This document shows, piece by piece, positions 10,560 through 21,240 of a stretch of DNA of 64,000 nt (positions within the stretch are counted from its first letter, which is position 1; every line of letters begins with the position of its first letter). Below the pieces are notes generated by a model, which searched no databases, had not been told where the DNA came from, and saw only the letters and a program-made list of their open reading frames with translations. The translations under genes were made by a program, and so were the position numbers. Origin of the DNA: Bactrocera neohumeralis (taxonomy: Eukaryota > Arthropoda > Insecta > Diptera > Tephritidae); contig NC_065921.1 of NCBI RefSeq assembly GCF_024586455.1, positions 74,171,865 to 74,235,864 on the forward strand, in the 5' to 3' direction.

Positions 10560-11440
10560 CTGATATTAGTTCGCCCTGCTGATATTGGGAGGTATTTCGC
10601 TAAGGACTGACTCTATATCTAAGTGTGCGTTGCTCCTCAATAGCACAGCATTCGGATGGGGACCTTTACTGTGGTTGCGGTTGCTGAAAGGTTTCGGTCA
10701 AGCTATCGTGCGAACTTTGCCGAGCATCAGCCTGGCTGAGAACCTTTAAATGGCCCAGTCTCCCGTCACAATATAGCCTTACTTGAGTAGCGGGGGCTAT
10801 GCGCAAGCGGATATAATTTCCTTTACACTGGTGGATCCAAAAACTTGAACCAGAACAACAATGAAACGTAAAGAAAAAAGTACGGATCTCCTATAAAAAA
10901 AGTCGGAGGAAATTAGTTCCGCGCTTTCAACCAGCCAGGACAAAGGCAGGAGTGAAGCTTGGTATAGATGCAGGAGCTGACACTAGCAAGGGAGTTCACG
11001 CTAAGCCTAGCTCTCGGAAGGCAACAACATCAGCGGCAGCCGGAACCAAGAAAGAAAGATGCCAAAGGCAAGGTATGAGGAGAGCCGATGTGCTGCTCAC
11101 CTGCCGACATATGAAAAGCTTATGAAGAAGCTCCAAGAATCCAGTGATTGCGCGACAGCAGTTTTACCAAACATTAAGCTTGAACTGTCAAGCAACAGAG
11201 ATCTGTTGAAGAGGTTAAGCCGTCAGCCAAAAGACCGGAGACAAAGGGCGTGTTGAATTATCATTGGATTAGAGAGATGCAGAAGGAAAAACCCTCTCAG
11301 GCCCGTGGAAAGCAATACCGTCACCGTCTTGCACAGAGCCCGACTGGTACCAATGATAAATAGGAATGATTTATGAAGACGATGAGAGATCGGTCGAACT
11401 TTACAAAGCCACTATAGCCAAGGAAGGCGATATATACCTC
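10560..11440 (+). mobile_element. LINE 5' UTR and first-ORF remnant
   Basis: The G+C-richer block 10600-10850 looks like a LINE 5' leader, followed near 10859 by a start region (NNNE..KEKSTD). Then 11059-11256 reads HLPTYEKLMKKLQESSDCATAVLPNIKLELSSNRDLLKRLSRQP, a charged coiled-coil-like segment as in LINE ORF1 (gag-like, RNA-binding) proteins. A VESNTVTV tract follows at about 11310. Stops separate the pieces. The assignment to a specific clade is uncertain; it could be the ORF1 of the RNase H LINE annotated at 40-43 kb. Confidence 0.45.
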
Positions 11441-11449
11441 GCATAGGGT

Positions 11450-11565
11450 TCGAAGAACTATAAAATATATACATACATATATAAATGATCAGCATGACTA
11501 AGTCGTTTTAGGTATGTCGGTCTGTTTATCCGTCTGTCTGTATATACGCAAACTAGTGTATGATA
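11450..11565 (-). repeat. R154 element, left piece split by a mariner
   Basis: Reverse-orientation tail of R154: 'aaatgatcagcatgac', 'gtctgtttatccgtctgtc' and 'acgcaaactagtg'. It continues at 12610 after the mariner insertion. Confidence 0.75.
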
Positions 11566-11958
11566 CAAGGTCTGTCGCAAGAGAAACAGAACTTTTTAAA
11601 TATAACTGTTTCTGGTGGCGCCACCTATTGGTGGGTATATGAAATAAAAAGCTTGATCTCTTGTTGACATTTCGCAAAAATTTTAAGACAATTAGATAAC
11701 TACAATCGATGTTATCGATCAAAAAGTGACAGCAGCTTTTGGTCATCGGTCGTAAAATGCAAAGAGCAAATATTAAATTTTTTGTTTTAAACTTGGGAAA
11801 ACGTTTACTGAAACATTTCAAATGATGAAAAAAGTTTATAGTGATCAGTGCCTATCCCGTAGTAATGTGCATGAGTGGTTTAAGCGTTTCCAAGAAGGTC
11901 ATGAGGACCTCTGTGACGATCAGAAGTCGGTCGTCTTCAGAAGTGAAAAATAAAGACA

Positions 11959-12531
11959 ATGCTGATTTGTTTTTACGATTCCGAGGGTATTGTACACCGA
12001 GAGTTCGTCCCACCTGGCCAAACGATTAATGCTGTGTTTTACCTTGGTGTTATGAAGCGTCTTTTGTCACGCATTCGTCGTGCTCGACCACAATACCGTG
12101 AGGCAGGGTCCTGGCGCCTGTTGCAAGATAATGCGCCGTGTGATTTTTTGACAAAACACTCCATATTAACCATTAATCACTCAACCTACTCACCTGATCT
12201 GGCACCCTGTGATTTTTACCTATTTGGAAAACTTCATTTGTCCATGAAAGGACACTGGTTTCAGGACATTTCAGCTATCCAAAAGGCGACGACCGATATT
12301 CTCAAGAGCATTCCGAAAAATGACCTTAAACACTCATTTGAAATGCTAATTGACCGGGCCAAACTTCATTTGTCCATGAAAGGACACTGGTTTCAGGACA
12401 TTTCAGCTATCCAAAAGGCGACGACCGATATTCTCAAGAGCATTCCGAAAAATGACCTTAAACACTCATTTGAAATGCTAATTGACCGGGCCAAACGCTG
12501 TATCGAAGCACAAGGAAACTACCTCGAATAA
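11959..12531 (+). pseudogene. Mariner transposase, catalytic half, long open frame
   Basis: An open frame of 190 residues begins at LICFYDSEGIVHREFVPPGQT (mid-catalytic core), continues through RRARPQYREAGSWRLLQDNAP and TYSPDLAPCDFYLFGKLH, and ends RCIEAQGNYLE, a normal mariner C-terminus. There are two in-frame oddities. About seven residues after DNAP (including the conserved SH) are deleted, so Asp 2 and Asp 3 are separated by 27 rather than 34 residues. Residues of the C-terminal domain are also present twice because of a 132-bp duplication. The first catalytic Asp and the DNA-binding region are not in this frame. It is non-functional. Confidence 0.88.
12229..12492 (+). repeat. Perfect 132-bp tandem duplication in mariner ORF
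   Basis: Bases 12229-12360 and 12361-12492 are identical by direct comparison. The length is 132 bp (44 codons), so the frame is kept. The unit is bounded by 'aaac' on both sides (before copy one and after copy two), consistent with short-homology slippage. No substitutions separate the copies, so the event is recent relative to the decay of the surrounding element. Confidence 0.97.
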
Positions 12532-12609
12532 AAAAATATAACTTTTGAAAAATATTAATTTTTTGTTGTTTTTGTTTTAACAGTCCTGTTTCTTTTGCGA
12601 AAGACCTTG

Positions 12610-12815
12610 TATATCGATCAGAAATTTTCCTTACGCCCTTTTATCGAACTCTCTGGAATATGCCAGTCATATAAACTGACCGATCAAAATCAAATATGGG
12701 AAACTTCTTTAGTTGACAATATATGTATGTATATTCACGAAATTTGGCATGGGTTTTTGTCCAAGGTGCAATCTTCGAAGAAATGTTTCCGTATTTGTTT
12801 TTCTTAAAGCTGAAA
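12610..12815 (-). repeat. R154 element, right piece after mariner
   Basis: Continues the R154 copy interrupted at 11565: 'atcgatcagaaattttcc', then 'gtcatataaactgaccgatc', 'ttcacgaaatttggcatggg' and 'atcttcgaagaaatg'. The pre-insertion sequence can be read across the mariner with one TA removed. Confidence 0.75.
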
Positions 12816-13660
12816 TGCTAAATAAATATTCAACTTTCTACACATGGATATTCCCAAAAACTCTTAGGTTATTCAGTAATATCTTCAATTTGCGCCTGTT
12901 TATGCAAATCGCCCACGTGGCAAACAGCAAATCAACTATACAAAATCTCACTACTGCTGCCCACTGCCGTCACCTCATGCGAGCGCCGATTTCCTGCTGC
13001 AAAATATTCATAAATATTTTCCAACTTGTTTTCAATTCACTTGTTTTCTTATTATGCTGATTTGCGTAGCTGTTTGTGCGCATGTAAGTATGTGTGGAAA
13101 GTCAAATTTTAGACAAGTGAAGATTATTTATGAAAATGTCAGGGTGTTTATGGCAGTTGGAAAGGCAGCAGAAAGTGGAAAACACAATAACAAACATGTC
13201 TAATAAATACAATATGATCAATATATTACTGTGTGTGAGAGTATGAATGTATTCCTGTTGGTATGTGTGTATGTGTGCTCAAATTATACAAGCGTAAGCA
13301 CAAAAAGGACGTGTGAAGGGTCCTAAATGAAACCATTCACACCTGTGCTGTGACGAAATTGAAATTGGAGTAGGGTCCTTAGCCATAACCGATTGTTATG
13401 CATTTATGGTTGCGTGTAGACTTTGTGAGTGTGATGAAATAAGCTGCTCTCTTGCAATTTTTATATAAAAGGACGGCATGATTAGGTTTTAGATGTGTTT
13501 CTTGAATTGTTTTTTTGGGTGGGAAGTTATTTTAAATATACATTTTTTCAATAACCAAAAGCAGGAAAATAAGATGTTGGATAAGGTTGCGAGGAAGGCA
13601 ACTTCGCTCTAATTTTCATCTGATATACTATGGAAACTGGAAAGAGATAACATTATCGAA
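12816..13660. other. No gene seen
   Basis: AT-rich sequence with several 'tatgtgtg' runs at 13250-13290. Small open frames (for example 12713-13060) partly overlap the repeat and carry no motif. Confidence 0.4.
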
Positions 13661-13663
13661 CAT

Positions 13664-15112
13664 AATCTTCTTCTTCTTTATTGGCGTGTACACCGCTTAC
13701 GCCGTTATAGCCGAGTTCACAACAGCACGCCAGTCGGCCTTCCTTTTGACGGTCCAGGCCCTTCTCCACCTGGTCATTCCAACGGAGTAAGGGCCTTTTT
13801 TCCTCTGCTTCCCCCAGCGGATACTGCCTCGAATACCCTCAGAGCTGGATGAAAACCCATTCGGACGACATGACCTAGCCAGCGTAGCCGTTGTCTTTAG
13901 TTCGCTGAACTATATCAATGTTCAGCTCATCGTTCCATCGACTGCGGTAATCGCCGTTGCCAATGCGCAAAGACCATAAATCTTCACCAGAACCTTTCTC
14001 TCGAAAACTCGTAACGCCGACTCATCAGATGTTGTCATCGTCCATGCCTCTGCACCATCTAACGGGACGGGAATAATGAGTGACTACCAGAGCTTGGTCT
14101 TTGTTCGTCGAAAGAAGACTTTACTTCTCAAATGCTTACTAAGTCCGAAGTAGCACCTATTAACAAGAGTTATACTACGTTAGATTTCGAGACTATTATT
14201 AGTGTTAATGTTGGTTCCAGGATGGACGAAATTATCGATGGTTACAAGATCGACTTCGAAGTTATGACTGTCAACAATAACGTGGGAGCCTAGTCGCAAG
14301 TTTGACGACAGTTTCTTTGATGACAGGAGATATTTCGTCTTGTCCTCTTTCATTACCAGACCCATTTGCTTCCCATCTTTGCCTGATCTGGAGAAAGTAG
14401 AACTAACGACGCGGCTATTGAGGCCAATTATATCGATGTGATCTGTTTACACCAACAGTTGTATACCATTGTAGAAAATTGTACCTTCTCTATTCAGATC
14501 TGCAGCCCGAATTATTTTCTTCAGGAATAGATTGAAGAAGTTGCCTGATAGGGAGTCGCCTTGTTTGAAATCTCGTTTGCTTTCGAACGTCTCGGAAAGG
14601 TTCTTACCGATCCTGACGGAGCTTTTGTTGTTGCTCAACGTTAGTTTACATGGCCGCATTAGTTTAGCGATGATACCAAATTCAGACATAGCGGCATTAA
14701 GACAGCTCCTTTCAGTGTTGTCAAAAGCAATTTTGAAATCGTCGAAGTGTGGCGATCATCCTTTCACAGGTCTTTTCCAAGATTTGACACATGGTGAAAA
14801 TCTGGACGATTGTAGATATTCCAGTTCTAAAGTCACACTGAAAAGGTCCAATCACTTTGTTGTTGGTGGACTTCCGTCTTTCACACACTACGCTCGATAA
14901 AACCTGTGGTATTAAGGAGGTTTATTCCACGGTAATTCCCCCACTTTTTGTATGTATATTGGTCAGAGTACACTTACGTTCCAATCGTCGTGCATGCTTT
15001 CAGCTGACCATATCTTGCAGAGAAGCTGACGCATACAACTTGTCAATTCTTTGCCGCCGTATTTGATTAGCGCGGCCGGTAATCCATCGGTCCGTCATTT
15101 GTTGTTCTTCAG
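13664..15112 (-). mobile_element. RTE-type LINE, reverse transcriptase to 3' end
   Basis: On the minus strand this is the longest RT remnant in the window. It starts near 15112 (the region before the palm), runs through SVRIGKNLSETFESKRDFKQGDSLSGNFFNL (about 14625-14530; RT motif with QGD), to the DKTKYLLSSKK region (14340) and VHPGTNINTNNSLEI (14215-14180), and ends with the 3' UTR. The catalytic YADD position (14438-14449) reads stop-T-D-H, so the enzyme is dead. The 3' terminus on this strand is GCCAATAAAGAAGAAG (about 13680-13664): AATAAA overlapping a GAA repeat, the short-repeat tail typical of RTE elements. Confidence 0.9.
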
Positions 15113-16383
15113 GCGGGCTACTGTTATTCACGTTCACTGCCGCTCAGCGTATTTATTATGTATATTATGTTGGTACTTAAGTTGTTTTCGTGAGAGTTAA
15201 AAGTTATACTTTTACTTACTCTTAGAATTTGAAAGTTTTTGTTGCTTAATATGCTAAACTCAACAGAATTATATATATATATATGTATATTTAAGCGTCA
15301 TTTTGCTGAGGACAATTGAGGTTAATCTCCAATACAAAAGTTGACATGTGAAACCAATAATAAAGTTATTCAGTTCAATTCAATACCAGCGCATATGAGG
15401 ACACACAGTAAAGTATAATAACATTTCCTCTATCTCTATTTGATTTTACCAATCAATTACATTTATACCAGCTGTTTGTTCGATTCGTCATTGTACAAAG
15501 TTTGTTGAACGGACGACATTCATGATTAGATGAAAAGCCTACGCAATACTCGCATACGAGTATTTCGCCAGCTACTCGTGTCTAATATGTTCGCCAATTC
15601 ACATATGTACATAAATATAAGCAAAACACTAACTGTATTTATTTTTGGCAACAATAATTGAAAATTATCCAATTATGTCGGTTATTTTATCGGTTATTAT
15701 ATCGGTTATTGTATTGAGTTGTCGAGTTATTACTTCTTTCGTCTGCAATAATGTCAGTCTCTGAGTTTTTGACTGGTTTTTAACGGCTTCGAAGGCATTA
15801 TAACCATCCAATTCATTCCGGAGAGTCTACTACAGCAGTCAAAAAGAGTTATAGGCGAAGACTTGTGAGGAGGGAAAAATGTTCTAGACTTCTGCAGATC
15901 TTTTGCTTTAACGAGAGCGGTTGTAATGTTCACGACTATAACTTTTTAACAGGTTTAACTAATGACCTCAATTGTGCTTCTATTTTCGGACAAGTCAGTT
16001 TATTTTTTGTGTTTGAAAAATAAACGACAATTACTTAGGTTTTCAGTGAGGAAGTCAGTGAACATAATTTTGAGTTCCCAGTCAAATAGGTGTGGGAATG
16101 AATGAATGAGAGGGCTACTCCAGGCAATTAGGCTCCTGTTCTTCCAGACTGCTTGAAGCAGTGGATGACGGCGAGACATCGAAGGTCTTGGTACGTCGAT
16201 AATACGGGATGATATGCTAAAGCATAATCGTCGACATGTAGCTCATGCCTTGGAAAAGATGAAATCATACAACATTAGTTTACCGTATGCTTACTTTATG
16301 TCAGAGACCTTCTCGTACCCTAATTCTTAATACTTCCAATGATTTTGTTAGTAAGGAAATTGTACTTATATATCCTTATCAAG
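15113..16383. other. Unclassified; no gene seen
   Basis: Contains a TA-rich run at 15272-15290, a triple 'cggttatt' repeat at 15679-15710 and AT-rich DNA. The segment 16080-16260 has higher complexity but only short frames without motifs. Confidence 0.4.
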
Positions 16384-16763
16384 TTATATTGAGTCTGCCA
16401 CGTAGTTTGTAACTCCCAAAAGCAAACGTCGGAGACCCTATAAAGTATCTAAGAGTATACAAATGATCAATGTGATGAGCTCAATGTCGACAAGTCGATT
16501 TAGCTATGATCCTCCGTCTGTTAGTCAGTTTTTGAGGTATTGATCTAAAATTTTGCATCCATTCTTTTCTCAACAAGAAGTTGCTGATTTGGCGGAATCG
16601 CCGATATCGGACAACTGTAGCATATAGTTGCCATACAAACTGAACGATCAGAATCAAGTCCCTGTATGGAAAATTTTTTTTATTTGGCAAGCTATCTTCA
16701 GAAAATTCAGCATATATTATTCTTCAAGGTATTGCCACAATTTTCGAATAAATCGGGCCACTA
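16384..16763 (-). repeat. R154 element, 3' tail and one unit
   Basis: Reverse orientation: 'cacgtagtttgtaactccc', 'gtcggagaccctataaag', 'gctgatttggcggaatcgcc', then one unit with 'catatagttgccatacaaac'. It stops at 16763 at the inverted repeat of a mariner, which probably inserted into it at 'ccacTA'. Confidence 0.85.
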
Positions 16764-17713
16764 CAAGGTGCGTTCCAAAGTAAACAGGACTTAAAAAAAA
16801 ACAGAACAAATGGTTTTTTCGGCAAAATCAATTTATTTTATACAAAATAGTCTCCTTCTGCTTCAATACAGCTTTTTGCACGATCTAAAAGCATGTCGAA
16901 CGAGTGTTTTAGCTCGTTGGCCGGTATGGCCGCCAGCATGCCGGTGCAAGCCTTTTGAATGGCCTCTACATCTGCATAAAGCCTTCCTTTCATTGGCAAA
17001 TGCATTTTTCCGAAAAGGAAGAAGTCGTACGGTGCCACATCAGGTGAATACGGGTAGTGGTTAATGGTTAAAATGTGATTTTTGGACAAATAATCGGTCA
17101 CAAGCGTTGATCGATGAGACGGCGCATTATCGTGCAACAAACGCCAACTTTCATCTTCGCGATATTCGGGAACACGTCGAATACGGCGCACCAAGCGCGA
17201 TGAATCGACGTTTTGGAGATGTTCAACTCCATTTCCATGAATTTCAATGCTGATTTCGGCTGATTTTTGTTGAATTCACGCACAGTTTCGATGGAATTTT
17301 CGGTGATCACGGATTTTGATTGGCCCATATGTTGATCGTCATTTATTTCCTCACGAACACTTTGAAAACGTACAAACCACTCGTGCACTCTGCTACGGGA
17401 TAGGCAATCATCGCCATAAACTTGTTTCATCCATTGAAACGTTTCGGTAAAAGTTTTACTAATTTTTTTTTGTTTTTAGTTTTACAAAATTTAATGTTGG
17501 CTCTTTGTTCGAAGCTCATTTTCGCACCGTTAACACCAACATACGGACACTTAAAGCGCAATAACTTCACTTCCAATAGATGAAATATCATGAAATTCTC
17601 ACTGGACAAGCGATAAAGATAGCAGATTCTAACGCATCAGTCGACATATATGTAGATGGCGTCACCAGAGGGCGCTAGAAAAGTCCTGTTTACTTTGGAA
17701 CGCTCCAAACCTG
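16764..17713 (-). mobile_element. Mariner (type M4), about 950 bp, internally deleted
   Basis: Inverted ends match: GCGTTCCAAAGTAAACAGGA at 16770 and the same 20 bases inverted at 17702-17683. The minus strand encodes MSFEQRANIKFCKT (17519), MKQVYGDDCLSRSRVHEWFVRFQSVRE and ELNISKTSIHRA (N-terminal helix regions, 17430-17190). It then jumps directly to the catalytic half: RRVPEYREDESWRLLHDNAPSH, YSPDVAPYDFFLFGKMHL and SCIEAEGDYF (17180-16840). The missing middle contained the first catalytic Asp. Asp 2 and Asp 3 are 34 residues apart. A TA is present on the left (16762-16763) but no clear TA on the right. It could move only with transposase supplied in trans, if at all. Confidence 0.9.
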
Positions 17714-17796
17714 ACCACACAAAACTTGGAAAAATATCTTTTTATACCCTTTTATGCTTTAAAATATACAGCCGGTAATGCTTTAAGTTTCTTCCA

Positions 17797-17904
17797 CAAG
17801 TTTTTTTTTATTTTTTTTTTGTTTTTTTTTATTTTTTTATTTTTTTTTTTTTTTTTTTTTTATTTTTTTTTTTTTTTTTTTTTTTTTTTATTTTTTTTTT
17901 TTTT
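17797..17904. repeat. Long T tract interrupted by single A or G
   Basis: About 108 bases of almost pure T on the plus strand with scattered A. It gives a poly-Phe frame that is not a gene. On the minus strand it is a poly(A) tract that could be the tail of an old retrocopy, but I see no retroelement body on its left side. Confidence 0.95.
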
Positions 17905-19312
17905 AACCAAACAATAACCTATAAAATTTGATTAATCACAGCGTAATTAAGTCCCGTAAAGTGTTCATTCAAAATCCACCAATCCACCACAAACAAATTG
18001 CTCTCAAACGCTGACTACTAAACACTCGCACACATACACTCACACATACAAGTGCAAGCTTATGGACATTGGTGCTAAAACCGTTCGCTTTCATGGGATT
18101 ACAAATCCCAAAACAACAAATAACAGTTAGTAAAAACAGCAGCAGCAACAGCAGCCGATTGTCAAGAGCGCCAACAACAACGAAATCACAAAACGCGAAC
18201 AAACAAATTAAAATGCCAATACATTTATAAATAGTCAATAGTGTAGTTGGTGAATTGTAATTGAATGTAAACAATTAGTATGAGACTAATTGAAAGTAAT
18301 CAAGTAATCACCATTTGACTGGAAAATTAATGAGTGACTAAAGCAGTGCGTGCGCGCGTGTGTGCGTTTAAATGGAAAATAACAAATAATATGTAAATAT
18401 TGAGCGAAAAGTGTTGGTTGAGCTGAGGTTGCGGGCATTACGATAGACAGATGAGGGGGGTGTGGTTAAATTAAAAATAAATAAATGCGAATTTTCGCAT
18501 GCCGGATTATGGCGATACAGCCAGCGCCTGTCAGTGTGCGGTAATCGGGAGACACATAATGGTATGTACATATACATACATACATATATATCTATATATT
18601 GTATATTTTACATATTTATACAAATACTTATTGTACTGCTGGGTATGAGAGTTGCATAAACGTTAAGCAAGGATATAATAATATAACTGTGAATACCACT
18701 CGCTGCTTGCATTGACACACAGCTGCGCGGCTGCATGCCACACAAGTCGTGCTATATGCAACACAACATGCCGCTGATAATAGCGCTTCCTGCTGTGTTT
18801 CAATTATGTCGTTTACGAAGCAATTGCATTGAGATTTCCAGCAATAAGAAGACAACAACAAAATCATAGTATTATCTCTCGAGTCGCCGCAGTAGTTAGA
18901 GTAATGGAGCTTGCGAGGCGAACCTTCTTGTTTTTAGCAGCATGTGGGGCGCTACATACTTATTCTCTGCATATACACACGCACCCATGAGCTGCCGGTT
19001 TGTGAATTCTTCAACTTTTTTTGAGATTTGAAGGAAGTTGGAGGGGAAAGTGTAACTAAGAGTGACATAACCAGGAATAATATTCCTATTAACATATTTA
19101 CATACATACATACATACATATTTGGACGAGCTTAGCCATGCTTTGTCTGGGTGTGAAATTCCTAAAAAAAAATATATTATTATCTTTGTCTTATTTGGGG
19201 ATTACTAAATCCAGAGCCCATTAAGTTACACTTAAAATGCTCAGATGCTCTCTGAGTTTCATTAAGGTTACTCACATACCATTATCAATATATAGGAAGT
19301 AAACTTAAACCT
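17905..19312. other. No gene seen; non-coding fly DNA
   Basis: Contains a CAG/CAA-rich patch (18138-18180), gt-rich (18350-18365) and 'catacatacata' tracts (18570, 19105). Open frames at 18462-18659 and 17969-18274 have no domain features. Confidence 0.45.
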
Positions 19313-19314
19313 CT

Positions 19315-19508
19315 TCTTCTTTATTGGCGTAGACACCGCTTATCAGTCGTTCTTTCTTTTCGCTGTTTGGCGCTAATTGGAGATTACAAGTTTAGCCAGG
19401 TCTTTCTCCACCTGGTCTTTTCAAAAAAATTTAGTGGAGGTCTTCTTCTTCCTCTGTTTCTCAGAGCTGGAGCGTTTTCATCCATTGGAACGATATAACC
19501 TTGCCAGC
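19315..19508 (-). mobile_element. RTE-type LINE, 3' end fragment
   Basis: The minus strand matches the last 190 bp of the LINE as seen at 13664 and 49397, including AATAAAGAAG at the 3' terminus. It is followed at once, at 19509-19556, by a second start of the same 3' end ('ttcttcttcttcttaagcgt'), so two LINE ends are abutted. Confidence 0.75.
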
Positions 19509-19835
19509 ATTCTTCTTCTTCTTCTTAAGCGTAGACTCCGCTTACGCGATTTTGTCTAACTTCAAAAAACAAGTAAGGAAGGATTTTGTGTCACCGAAGT
19601 ACTCACGCAATAAAGTCAATCGCCATTCATATTTTTCGACGATTTTTTAAAGGATTTTATTTTCCTTTGATTATACTCTGGGTACATATATACATATATC
19701 GTTCGAACGAGCGTTATATTGGAGGGCGAAACATCCCATACAGTCGTTCTTTCTTTTGCGCTGGGTTTGGGACCCACCACTTAAAAATCAGTACCAATGA
19801 AAAAGAAAAATCGTTGCATAGTCGTTGTCTCTTAA
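19509..19835. mobile_element. LINE 3' end stub plus mixed repeat pieces
   Basis: 19509-19556 is a second 3' end stub of the RTE LINE (minus). 19565-19690 begins 'aacaagtaaggaaggatt', a phrase I associate with another interspersed fly repeat. 19720-19780 contains 'gcgctgggtttgggaccc', which matches the RTE LINE 5' UTR at 59034 in plus orientation. This is a scrambled composite. Confidence 0.45.
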
Positions 19836-20225
19836 TTTACAGAACTATGTCAATGTCGTCGAGAGAGGATTTTACTTCTCAACTGCGTACTCAATCCGAA
19901 GTAGCAACTGATGGCAAGAGTTATTCTGCGTTGAATTTCGTTGTTAATACTGCCTCAACAGTGACGTGAGAACCTCCGTATCCATTCTGGGGAAAGCAGA
20001 ACTAACGGCGCGGTTGGTTTGGCCAATGATATCAACATTATCGGCGTACGCCAGCAGTTGTACGTTCTTGTAGAAGACTGTACCTTCTCTATTCAGCACT
20101 GCGGTTCGAATTATTTTCTCCATTAGTAGATTGAAGAAGTCCCATGAGAGGAAGTCGCTTTGTCTGAAGCCGCGTTTGGTATCGAACGGCTCGGAGAGGT
20201 CCTTCCCAATCCTAACGGTCTTGAG
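19836..20225 (-). mobile_element. RTE-type LINE, reverse transcriptase palm fragment
   Basis: The minus strand carries the RT palm: EPFDTKRGFRQSDFLSWDFFN region (about 20205-20140) and VQLLAYADNVDIIG (about 20065-20025), where the catalytic YADD is YADN. The thumb and C-terminal parts are shortened by deletions. Same family as 13.7 kb. Confidence 0.85.
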
Positions 20226-20834
20226 GTGATGACCAAAGTCAATCGGACGTTTGAAACTGTGGATATTAGTTATTTGGGTGCTATGGCAAGGTTATTAAAA
20301 AGACACGCCGATCTGAGAAATGCGGTATAAAGTCAACCGGAAGTTCGAAAATCTTGCTATCTGGTATACGGGGCTAAGGGAAGTATTGACCTGATGCCAC
20401 CTATTTTCGACATACATAAAGCTATCAGGGTAGGATTCTCATATTTTCAACTTATGGTGAATTTGAGCAGTTATGGTCTGATTTTGACAATTTTTTTTCT
20501 TGAATCGGAACATCATAAAAACACTATTCGTGAGATATTTTTTTTCGATATATTCTTTGGTGCTTAAAATGTACCATTAACTGAACTAATACTAAGTAAC
20601 TACTAAATATACTAGAGCATCGCTTTCAAATGTCAACTTCCCTTTCAAGTCGTACCCTCTGTTCATTACCAACGTGGTCCGCGTCACTGAATGAAGGAGG
20701 TGTAAAGTAATCATCGCGTGCAGGAAACGTCATATGCAACGGGACTGATTTTGACTGAGACCGATATGGTAACCCTACTGATGGTCCATCCGTTGAGTTC
20801 AATTTTCGAAGAATAGTTAGAGCATTTCGACTTT
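20226..20834. other. Unclassified
   Basis: AT-rich sequence with an 87-codon minus-strand open frame (20626-20889, containing KSRNALTILRKLNSTDG) that runs into the rosa-like element. I do not recognise it; it may belong to an unidentified element. Confidence 0.35.
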
Positions 20835-21240
20835 TAGCTGGCGATTGAAACGCGCTCCAAGGCCTGAATTGAAGCGGAGTTGTCTGCATAGACTTTAGAC
20901 TTTACATATCCCAACAGGTTGATATCACACGACCTTTATGCCCACTCGACTGTTCCTAAACGTTTAATTATCTGCTTACCGCAGTGTACTCTCAATAAAT
21001 CCATTGATTGATGCGAGATATGAGAAGTAACGTCATCTTATTGACACCACATGTCGCCGAGATCACGAGCTTTAATTTCAGGCATCAAATAGTCGGTTAT
21101 CATGGCATGATAGCGGTCGCCATTGACGGTTGCGTTCTCAGCGGCATCATTTTTGAAGAAAAATGGACCGATGATTCCGTCGCCCGGGTTTTTTCCGTAT
21201 TTCCGTGACCCAAATGCGGAAATTTTGCTTGTTTATTTAG
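20835..21240 (-). mobile_element. rosa-like DD41D transposon, catalytic-core fragment
   Basis: Aligned by eye with the copies at 8.7, 35.1 and 46.0 kb: 'aataaatccattgattgatg', 'gtcgccgagatcacgagc', 'catggcatgatagcggtcgcc' and 'attgacggttgcgttctcag'. On the minus strand these encode ENAT-VNGDRY-AMI and SRDLGD-W fragments of the core. Both ends are missing. Confidence 0.8.

Larger units (their letters stand above)
11566..12609 (+). mobile_element. Mariner (type M5), 1,044 bp, both ends and TA duplication
   Basis: The terminal repeats are CAAGGTCTGTCGCAAGAGAA on the left and, inverted, CAAGGTCTTTCGCAAAAGAA on the right. They are flanked by TA at 11564-11565 and 12610-12611, the target duplication expected for mariner. 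Inside is a DD34D transposase related to the 16.8-kb copy. The N-terminal HTH part (from 11759) is frameshifted (QRANIKF, then the VYSDQCLSRSNVHEWF region), a central section is deleted near 11930, and the catalytic half is open. Full-length mariners are about 1.3 kb, so about 250 bp is missing overall despite a 132-bp duplication. Confidence 0.92.

Noticed and set aside
14532..14900. Plus-strand frame of 122 codons
   Set aside because: Antisense of the RTE LINE reverse transcriptase.
17726..17917. Open frame rich in Phe
   Set aside because: Created by the long T tract.
20626..20889. Conserved exon candidate
   Set aside because: The open frame crosses into a rosa-like fragment and has no motif I can name.
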